Shown: in pieces, positions 1-4,899 of the stretch
Layout of the letters: every line of letters starts with the position of its first letter
Numbering within the stretch: the stretch's first letter is position 1
From: Pseudomonadota bacterium
GTDB lineage: Bacteria; Pseudomonadota; Gammaproteobacteria; Burkholderiales; Burkholderiaceae_C
NCBI GenBank assembly: GCA_023418355.1
Contig: JAEZZU010000019.1
Span: 1 to 8,035, forward strand
Length of the DNA: 8,035 nucleotides
Direction: 5' to 3'
Program-made: the position numbers and the translations under genes
Notes under the pieces: generated by a model
Databases searched by the model: none
The model's input: the letters and a program-made list of their open reading frames with translations, nothing else
What the model was told of the DNA's origin: nothing

Positions 1-1067
1 TGCTGGTCGAGATGGACGGCTTTGAGACCAACCTCGGCGTGATCGTCGTGGCTGCAACCAACCGCCCCGACATTCTGGATGCTGCCCTGCTGCGCCCCGG
101 CCGTTTTGACCGTCAGGTCTATGTGACACTGCCCGACATCCGTGGCCGTGAGCAGATCCTGAACGTGCACATGCGCAAGATCCCCGTGGGTCAGGACGTG
201 AACGCCTCCGTGATCGCCCGCGGTACACCCGGCATGTCCGGTGCTGATCTGGCCAATCTGTGCAACGAAGCTGCCCTGATGGCTGCACGCCGCAATGCGC
301 GCACCGTTGAGATGCAGGACTTCGAAAAGGCCAAGGACAAAATCATCATGGGCCCCGAGCGCAAGACCATGGTCATGCCCGAGGAAGAGCGCCGCAACAC
401 GGCCTACCACGAAGCGGGCCACGCCTTGATCGGCCGCATGCTGCCCAAGTGCGACCCTGTGCACAAGGTCACCATCATCCCCCGTGGTCGTGCACTGGGC
501 GTGACCATGAGCCTGCCAGAGAAGGATCGCTACTCCTACGACAAGGAGTACATGCTCAACCAGATCGCCATGCTGTTCGGTGGCCGTATCGCTGAAGAAG
601 TGTTCATGAACCAGATGACCACGGGTGCATCGAACGACTTTGAGCGCGCTACCCAGATCGCCCGCGACATGGTGACCCGCTACGGCATGAGCGACGCCCT
701 GGGCCCCATGGTGTACTCCGAGCAGGAAGGCGAGCCTTTCCTGGGTCGTACCTTCAGCCGTGGTGCCAACCTGTCCGAAGCCACCATGCAGAAGGTGGAT
801 GACGAAGTGCGCCGCATCATCGACGAGCAGTACAACCTGGCACGCAAGCTCATCGAAGACAACCAGGACAAGATGCACGCCATGGCCAAGGCCATGCTGG
901 AGTGGGAAACCATTGACTCCGAGCAACTGGACGACATCTTTGCTGGCAAGGAGCCCCGTCCTCCGAAGGACTTCGTGCCCCGCACGCCCAATCCATCGGA
1001 CGACAACAACAACTCCAGCGGTGGAGCTACCTCGGTAGACACCAATCCATCGCCTAGCGCTGCCTGA
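1..1067 (+). CDS. ftsH: ATP-dependent zinc metalloprotease FtsH, C-terminal part (5' end outside window)
   Basis: FtsH is a membrane-anchored hexameric AAA+ protease that degrades misfolded membrane proteins and short-lived cytoplasmic regulators. Only the C-terminal part is here. The frame is open at the left edge (first whole codon at 3), and the apparent ATG at 12 is an internal Met of the usual LVEMDGFE stretch. The second region of homology, with both arginine fingers of LRPGRFDRQ, lies at about 48-116. The zinc site HEAGH is at 408-422, and the third ligand, Asp of GASNDFERAT, is at 636-638, so the protease is intact. A low-complexity Asn/Ser/Pro-rich tail follows from about 950. The N-terminal membrane segments and Walker motifs are upstream, outside the window. 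Downstream lie a terminator and then folP; the order ftsH-folP-glmM is also found in E. coli. Identification is very secure. Confidence 0.97.
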   Translation, partial: LVEMDGFETNLGVIVVAATNRPDILDAALLRPGRFDRQVYVTLPDIRGREQILNVHMRKIPVGQDVNASVIARGTPGMSGADLANLCNEAALMAARRNARTVEMQDFEKAKDKIIMGPERKTMVMPEEERRNTAYHEAGHALIGRMLPKCDPVHKVTIIPRGRALGVTMSLPEKDRYSYDKEYMLNQIAMLFGGRIAEEVFMNQMTTGASNDFERATQIARDMVTRYGMSDALGPMVYSEQEGEPFLGRTFSRGANLSEATMQKVDDEVRRIIDEQYNLARKLIEDNQDKMHAMAKAMLEWETIDSEQLDDIFAGKEPRPPKDFVPRTPNPSDDNNNSSGGATSVDTNPSPSAA

Positions 1068-1085
1068 GTCAGCACTACACATCAG

Positions 1086-1109
1086 ACGGGGCCCTAGTGC
1101 CCCGTTTTT
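1086..1109 (+). terminator. Intrinsic terminator after ftsH
   Basis: The 7-bp stem ACGGGGC/GCCCCGT (1086-1092 with 1099-1105) has a 6-nt loop and runs straight into a T-tract (1105-1109). It begins 19 nt after the ftsH stop codon. It ends only 23 nt before the folP start, leaving no room for a full promoter between the two. Confidence 0.85.
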
Positions 1110-1132
1110 CTTTGCCCACTGGAGAGTGATCC

Positions 1133-1987
1133 ATGCCGCAATGGCAAACCACCCATTACCTGCTGGACCTGAAGCGCCCATTGATCATGGGCATCGTCAA
1201 CAACACGCCTGACTCGTTTTCCGATGGCGGCAAGTACCAGGGGCAGCGCGCTTTGCAGCACGCCGAGCAGCTGGTCAAGGACGGCGCCGACATTCTGGAC
1301 ATCGGTGGAGAGTCCACCCGTCCCGGTTCTCCTGCCGTACCGCTGGAAGAAGAACTGTCACGCGTCCTGCCCGTGGTACAGGAGGCGGTCAAGCTGGGTG
1401 TGCCTGTTTCTGTGGATACCTACAAGCCCGAGGTCATGCAGGCCGTCCTCGATCTGGGCGCCGACATCATCAATGACGTCTGGGGACTGCGACAGCCCGG
1501 TGCACAGGATGTGGTTGCAGCCCACCCTAGCTGTGGCGTCTGCCTCATGCACATGCACCAGACGCCACAGAACATGCACCTGCAGCACATGCAAGGCGAT
1601 GCTGTTCCCCAAGTGCGAGACTTCCTGCTGCGTGAAACCCAGGCATTGATGGCTCGTGGTGTGGCACGCAACCGCATCGTCTGGGACTATGGCATCGGCT
1701 TTGGCAAAAGCGTTCCACAAAATTTTGCCTTGCTGGCACGCCAGACCAAGCTGCTGGATTTAGACTTTCCCCTGCTCGCCGGCTGGTCCCGCAAAGGCTC
1801 GCTGGGCCAGGTCAGTGGACTGCCGGTGCAGCAACGCATGGTTCCCAGTGTCGCGGCTGCTTTGCTGGCCGTCGAACGCGGCGCACGCATTGTGCGCGTA
1901 CATGATGTGGCGGAAACCAGGGCCGCCCTGTCCGTCTGGCAGGCCATGCACGACCAGACACACTACAACGAATCACAAGAGAACTGA
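1133..1987 (+). CDS. folP: Dihydropteroate synthase
   Basis: Condenses 6-hydroxymethyl-dihydropterin pyrophosphate with p-aminobenzoate to form dihydropteroate in cytoplasmic folate synthesis; it is the target of sulfonamides. The 284-aa length is normal for this TIM-barrel family. Visible motifs are MGIVNNTPDSFSDGG (N23), GGESTRPGS with T62-R63-P64, SVDTYKPE (D95), INDVWGL, CLMHMH, D185 in WDYGIGFGKS, K221 in WSRKGSLG, and R255/H257 in RVHDVAET, so the residues expected for substrate binding are present. Two positions depart from the E. coli motifs: Asn follows N23 (E. coli has Val), and Tyr follows D185 (normally Pro). The ATG at 1133 has the Shine-Dalgarno sequence GGAGAG at 1121-1126. glmM starts 2 nt after the stop, so the two genes are probably co-transcribed. 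No acquired-resistance (sul-type) features are evident. Confidence 0.96.
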   Translation: MPQWQTTHYLLDLKRPLIMGIVNNTPDSFSDGGKYQGQRALQHAEQLVKDGADILDIGGESTRPGSPAVPLEEELSRVLPVVQEAVKLGVPVSVDTYKPEVMQAVLDLGADIINDVWGLRQPGAQDVVAAHPSCGVCLMHMHQTPQNMHLQHMQGDAVPQVRDFLLRETQALMARGVARNRIVWDYGIGFGKSVPQNFALLARQTKLLDLDFPLLAGWSRKGSLGQVSGLPVQQRMVPSVAAALLAVERGARIVRVHDVAETRAALSVWQAMHDQTHYNESQEN

Positions 1988-1989
1988 CA

Positions 1990-3324
1990 ATGGCTCGCAA
2001 GTATTTTGGCACCGACGGCATTCGCGGCAGAGTGGGGCAATCGGTCATCAATCCCGACTTTGCCCTGCGTCTGGCACACGCCGTAGGCCGCGTGCTCAAA
2101 CAGCAGCAAGAGCGCCCCACGGTTTTGATTGGCAAGGACACCCGCATCTCCGGCTACATGCTGGAAGCCGCCATGGAAGCAGGCTTTAACGCCGCAGGTG
2201 TGGACGTCATCCTGCTCGGCCCGCTGCCTACGCCTGGTGTGGCCTACCTCACCCGCACCCAGCGCGCCAGCCTGGGTGTGGTGATCAGCGCCAGCCACAA
2301 CCCTTACTACGACAACGGCATCAAGTTCTTCAGCGCCCAGGGCAGCAAGCTCGACGATGCCTGGGAAGAAGCCGTAGAAGCTGCGCTGGAAGATGCGCCG
2401 CAGTGGGTGGATTCATCAGCATTAGGCAAGACCCGCCGCCTGGACGATGCTGCAGGCCGCTATATCGAGTTCTGCAAGAGCACTTTTGACAATCAGCTGT
2501 CGCTGCACGGTCTCAAGATCGTGGTCGATGCCGCCCACGGCGCGGCCTATCACATCGCTCCCAAGGTCCTGCACGAACTCGGCGCCGATGTCATCACCAT
2601 TGGCTGCGACCCCAACGGTCTGAACATCAATGACAACGTAGGTGCCACCCACCCTGAAGCACTGGCACTGGCCGTGCGTGCCAACCATGCAGACTATGGC
2701 GTAGCCCTTGATGGTGATGCGGACCGCCTGCTCATGGTCGACGCCACGGGTCGCGTCTACAACGGCGATGAACTGCTGTACCTCATGGTGCAGGAGCGCC
2801 TGCAGCGCGGCGAACAAGTCGAAGGCGTGGCAGGCACCCTGATGACCAACATGGCCGTAGAGATCGCCTTGCAGCAGCAGGGCATTGGCTTTGTACGCGC
2901 CAAGGTCGGTGACCGCTATGTGCTGGAAGCACTGAACGACAAAGGCTGGCTCATCGGCGGAGAAGGCTCTGGCCACCTGCTGGCGCTGGACAAGCAGACC
3001 ACCGGCGACGGACTGGTCAGCGCCCTGCAGGTGCTGCAAAGCTGTGTACGCAGCGGCAAGACCCTGGCCCAGCAGCTGTCTGCGCTGACCCTGTTCCCAC
3101 AGACGCTGATCAATGTGCGTCTTTCCCCCGAGCAAGACTGGAAGCAAAACCAGCTGCTGGCACAGACACAGAAGGAAGTGGAACAGCAACTGGGCAATAC
3201 TGGCCGTGTACTGATTCGTGCCAGCGGCACTGAACCCCTGCTGCGTGTGATGGTCGAGGCACGTGATGCGGACCTGGCCAGCCACTGCGCACAAAAGCTG
3301 GCAGACGCCGCCAAAGCAGGCTAA
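1990..3324 (+). CDS. glmM: Phosphoglucosamine mutase
   Basis: Interconverts glucosamine-6-phosphate and glucosamine-1-phosphate in the cytoplasm, on the route to UDP-GlcNAc for peptidoglycan and lipopolysaccharide. At 444 aa it is the usual length, and all four alpha-D-phosphohexomutase landmarks are present. These are FGTDGIRGRVG at the N-terminus, the phosphoserine loop VISASHNP with catalytic S102, the Mg-binding DGDADR (D241, D243, D245), and the sugar-binding loop GGEGSGH. The C-terminal phosphate-binding loop RASGTEP starts at about R410. S102 and the Asp triad fall at the same numbers as in E. coli GlmM. The start is 2 nt after folP with only a weak AAGAGA Shine-Dalgarno sequence at 1977-1982, which suggests translational coupling. 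Activation is expected to need Ser phosphorylation, as known for the family. Confidence 0.97.
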   Translation: MARKYFGTDGIRGRVGQSVINPDFALRLAHAVGRVLKQQQERPTVLIGKDTRISGYMLEAAMEAGFNAAGVDVILLGPLPTPGVAYLTRTQRASLGVVISASHNPYYDNGIKFFSAQGSKLDDAWEEAVEAALEDAPQWVDSSALGKTRRLDDAAGRYIEFCKSTFDNQLSLHGLKIVVDAAHGAAYHIAPKVLHELGADVITIGCDPNGLNINDNVGATHPEALALAVRANHADYGVALDGDADRLLMVDATGRVYNGDELLYLMVQERLQRGEQVEGVAGTLMTNMAVEIALQQQGIGFVRAKVGDRYVLEALNDKGWLIGGEGSGHLLALDKQTTGDGLVSALQVLQSCVRSGKTLAQQLSALTLFPQTLINVRLSPEQDWKQNQLLAQTQKEVEQQLGNTGRVLIRASGTEPLLRVMVEARDADLASHCAQKLADAAKAG

Positions 3325-3338
3325 GACAGTCGCGGATT

Positions 3339-3417
3339 GCCGCACTGCGGCCGTGCGAAATGCTTGCATTTATCGCCCGGCTCGCCAACAATGGCTTCTT
3401 GCACCCCAATGGTGCAA
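3339..3417. repeat. Run of three short inverted repeats after glmM
   Basis: Three separate short dyads lie between the glmM stop and its terminator. GCCGC/GCGGC (3339-3343 with 3347-3351) has a 3-nt loop. AAATG/CATTT (3358-3362 with 3367-3371) has a 4-nt loop. TTGCACC/GGTGCAA (3399-3405 with 3411-3417) has a 5-nt loop. The last is 5 nt before the terminator stem. They would make a structured 3' untranslated region; any function beyond that is inference. Confidence 0.5.
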
Positions 3418-3422
3418 ACAAC

Positions 3423-3454
3423 AAGCCCGGACAACCACCGTTGCCCGGGCTTTT
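3423..3454 (+). terminator. Intrinsic terminator after glmM
   Basis: The 8-bp stem AAGCCCGG/CCGGGCTT (3423-3430 with 3445-3452) continues, after one A-C mismatch, into CAAC/GTTG (3432-3435 with 3440-3443) with a 4-nt CACC loop. A four-T tract (3451-3454) follows. It is the best stop point for the folP-glmM transcript. Confidence 0.8.
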
Positions 3455-3457
3455 GTC

Positions 3458-3511
3458 TGTTGCAGCACAGATGCAGAACAAGTCCTACAACCACGAAATC
3501 GTGCTGCAACA
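3458..3511. repeat. Perfect 11-bp inverted repeat with 32-nt spacer, upstream of rnk
   Basis: TGTTGCAGCAC (3458-3468) is repeated in exact inverse as GTGCTGCAACA (3501-3511). The spacer is AT-richer and does not extend the pairing. No T-tract follows directly, so it is not a normal terminator. It could be a looped operator, or a stem-loop in the 5' untranslated region of rnk if transcription starts before 3458. Confidence 0.55.
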
Positions 3512-3601
3512 CCCTTTTCGCCTTATCCTCCAGCCTAGTCGCCACAACTTTGGATGCACTGGGCCGGACCTTCTTTCACAGCGGTTTACCCGCACCTCCG
3601 C

Positions 3602-3608
3602 AAGGAAG
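3602..3608 (+). promoter_or_regulatory. Shine-Dalgarno sequence that fixes the rnk start
   Basis: AAGGAAG lies 6 nt before the ATG at 3615. The reading frame stays open upstream to 3360, so this site decides the start. It coincides with where resemblance to Rnk begins, and the upstream in-frame translation looks like non-coding sequence. Confidence 0.8.
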
Positions 3609-3614
3609 TATTTC

Positions 3615-4028
3615 ATGGCAACCCAAAAACCCGCTATCACCGTGTCATCGCTGGACATGGATCGTCTGGAAGCTTTGCTGGAAAAGATGCCCCAGAATTT
3701 TCCGGGCCGTGATGCCCTGGAAGCTGAACTGGACCGCGCTGATGTACTGGATCCCCAGGACATGCCAGCTGACGTGGTGACGATGAACTCCACCGTCCGC
3801 TTCTCCCTGCAAGGCACCGACAACAGCCAGACACTGACGCTGGTCTATCCCAAGGAAGTCGATGGCAGCCCTGACAAGGTCTCAGTCTTTGCCACCGTGG
3901 GCACAGCCCTGCTCGGCCTGCGCATTGGCGATACCTTTGAGCTGCCCAGCCCTACTGGCAAAGTGGTCACCGTCAAGGTGGAAGCCATCACCTACCAGCC
4001 AGAGCGTTCTGGTGAACTGCATCGCTGA
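3615..4028 (+). CDS. rnk: Regulator of nucleoside diphosphate kinase (Rnk), Gre-like RNA polymerase-binding protein
   Basis: Rnk proteins resemble GreA/GreB: a short N-terminal coiled coil and a C-terminal FKBP-like domain that docks at the RNA polymerase secondary channel. In E. coli, Rnk influences nucleoside diphosphate kinase levels. This 137-aa protein is close to the E. coli length. It shares MPxDVVTMNS (about residues 50-60), the TLVYPKEVD strand, VGTALLGLRIGD, and a final YQPE near the C-terminus. The N-terminal part (SSLDMDRLEALLEKM and DALEAELDRADVL) is helical and shorter than the Gre coiled coil, so transcript-cleavage activity is not expected. It stands alone between the glmM terminator and the next spacer, with no obvious operon partner. 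I could not pick a convincing sigma-70 promoter in 3455-3600. Confidence 0.92.
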   Translation: MATQKPAITVSSLDMDRLEALLEKMPQNFPGRDALEAELDRADVLDPQDMPADVVTMNSTVRFSLQGTDNSQTLTLVYPKEVDGSPDKVSVFATVGTALLGLRIGDTFELPSPTGKVVTVKVEAITYQPERSGELHR

Positions 4029-4041
4029 TGCAGCACCTGTC

Positions 4042-4058
4042 GGCGTGCCCTGCACGCC
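4042..4058 (+). terminator. Weak terminator-like hairpin after rnk
   Basis: GGCGTG/CACGCC (4042-4047 with 4053-4058) has a 5-nt loop and starts 14 nt after the rnk stop. No T-tract follows, so termination here would be weak or need another factor. It is the only candidate between rnk and the next gene. Confidence 0.35.
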
Positions 4059-4078
4059 ACATTCGGGAGTGAGAGTCC

Positions 4079-4088
4079 TTACCGGTAA
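4079..4088. promoter_or_regulatory. Perfect 10-bp palindrome TTACCGGTAA, candidate operator
   Basis: This exact palindrome lies 57 bp before the regulator start and 20 bp before its possible -35 box. A near-direct repeat follows, CAGTAAATT at 4093-4101 and CAGTAATTT at 4111-4119 (8 of 9 identical), along with the palindrome GCAATTGC at 4104-4111. The density of symmetric motifs suggests protein binding; an autoregulatory site is an inference. Confidence 0.4.
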
Positions 4089-4107
4089 CCATCAGTAAAT
4101 TCAGCAA

Positions 4108-4138
4108 TTGCAGTAATTTCCCCATTCCTAGGCACAAT
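4108..4138 (+). promoter_or_regulatory. Possible promoter for the GbsR/MarR-type regulator
   Basis: TTGCAG (4108-4113) resembles a -35 box and CACAAT (4133-4138) matches 4 of 6 bases of a -10 box. The 19-nt spacing is longer than ideal. If used, transcription would start at or within a base or two of the ATG at 4145. The call is tentative. Confidence 0.35.
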
Positions 4139-4144
4139 CTGGGT

Positions 4145-4735
4145 ATGACACAAAACACCCCACTTCCTGCACTGACACGGCAATTCGTCTCGCACTTTGG
4201 CGAAATGGGCAGCCGTTGGGGCATCAACCGCACCGTAGGTCAAATCTACGCCCTGCTGTATTTGTCGCCACGTGCACTCAATGCCGAAGAGATTGCTGAG
4301 ACGCTGGAGTTCTCGCGGTCCAACGTCAGCATGGGCCTGAAGGAACTGCAGTCGTGGCGTCTGGTCAACCTGCGCCACCACGCCGGTGATCGCCGCGAAT
4401 ACTTTGAAGCGCCACAAGACGTCTGGGAAATCTTCCGCCGCCTGGCCGAAGAACGTCGCCGCCGCGAAATTGAGCCGACCCAGTCCATGCTGCGCTCCGC
4501 ACTGCTGGAAGAAGCTTCCAGCGATGACGAACGCTATGCCCAGCAGCGCATGCAGGACATGTATGAGCTGATTGAAAAGCTCATGACTTGGTTTGACGAC
4601 GTGCAACGCCTCAAGCCTGAGACAGCCATGCAGCTCATGGGCATGGGCGCAGCAGTCACCCGGGTGCTGGACTTCAAAGACCGCCTGCTCGGTGGCGACA
4701 AGTCCAAACCCAAGGATGAAAATCCTCCCGCCTGA
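4145..4735 (+). CDS. GbsR/MarR-family winged-helix transcriptional regulator
   Basis: A 196-aa DNA-binding protein of the GbsR branch of MarR-type regulators, whose studied Bacillus member is a repressor of osmoprotectant genes; the ligand of this protein is unknown. The family opening FGEMGSRWGINRTVGQIYALLYLSP spans about residues 19-43. The helix-turn-helix (LNAEEIAETLEFSRSNVSMGLKEL) is at about 45-68 and the wing (HHAGDRREYF) at about 79-88. An Arg/Glu-rich helical region that probably forms the dimer interface follows, then a charged Lys/Asp/Pro-rich tail. The family motif starts close after the ATG at 4145, which supports this start although no good Shine-Dalgarno sequence is present. 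It has its own terminator and lies 164 bp before a molybdopterin oxidoreductase, which it may control (inference). Family is secure; target is not. Confidence 0.9.
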   Translation: MTQNTPLPALTRQFVSHFGEMGSRWGINRTVGQIYALLYLSPRALNAEEIAETLEFSRSNVSMGLKELQSWRLVNLRHHAGDRREYFEAPQDVWEIFRRLAEERRRREIEPTQSMLRSALLEEASSDDERYAQQRMQDMYELIEKLMTWFDDVQRLKPETAMQLMGMGAAVTRVLDFKDRLLGGDKSKPKDENPPA

Positions 4736-4755
4736 GTCTGAGAGTTACCCCATTC

Positions 4756-4780
4756 AAGCCTGCGTCATGCAGGCTTTTTT
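4756..4780 (+). terminator. Intrinsic terminator after the regulator gene
   Basis: The 8-bp stem AAGCCTGC/GCAGGCTT (4756-4763 with 4769-4776) has the loop GTCAT and a six-T run at 4775-4780. It lies 20 nt after the stop codon. It should separate regulator transcription from the oxidoreductase gene. Confidence 0.9.
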
Positions 4781-4856
4781 ATGTGCGGATGCACACGGCC
4801 ACGTCAGTCCGAACAGGGTATTGGATGACACCATCACAGGCCAGCCCCCGCTTAGC

Positions 4857-4885
4857 ATGACAAACGTTACACCTTGTCATATATG
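4857..4885 (+). promoter_or_regulatory. Candidate promoter with overlapping operator for the molybdopterin oxidoreductase
   Basis: ATGACA (4857-4862, 5 of 6 to the -35 consensus) and TATATG (4880-4885, 4 of 6 to the -10) are spaced by an ideal 17 nt. The exact inverted repeat ATGACAA-N10-TTGTCAT (4857-4863 with 4874-4880) covers the -35 box and spacer. The repeat centres are 17 bp apart, which suits a dimeric regulator blocking RNA polymerase. Another ATGACA lies at 4825-4830. The predicted transcription start is near 4892, just before the gene. The repeat is seen directly; promoter and operator function are inferred. Confidence 0.5.
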
Positions 4886-4899
4886 CAAAAAGGGCACCC

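Noticed and set aside
913..941. TTGACT inside ftsH as the -35 box of a folP promoter
   Set aside because: No acceptable -10 box occurs at 16-18 nt; the candidates match poorly, so I did not annotate it.
1196..1321. FolP as an acquired sulfonamide-resistant (sul-type) enzyme
   Set aside because: Its length, its place between ftsH and glmM and the TRPGS loop are those of the chromosomal housekeeping enzyme; no mobile-element context is present.
2422..3369. Long open frame (315 codons) on the - strand opposite glmM
   Set aside because: The + strand gene has all phosphohexomutase motifs at canonical positions, and the antisense frame shows no domain.
3360..3614. In-frame extension of rnk that would add 85 N-terminal residues
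   Set aside because: The extension crosses the glmM terminator and the inverted repeat and resembles no Rnk N-terminus. A good Shine-Dalgarno sequence and the family start both point to 3615.
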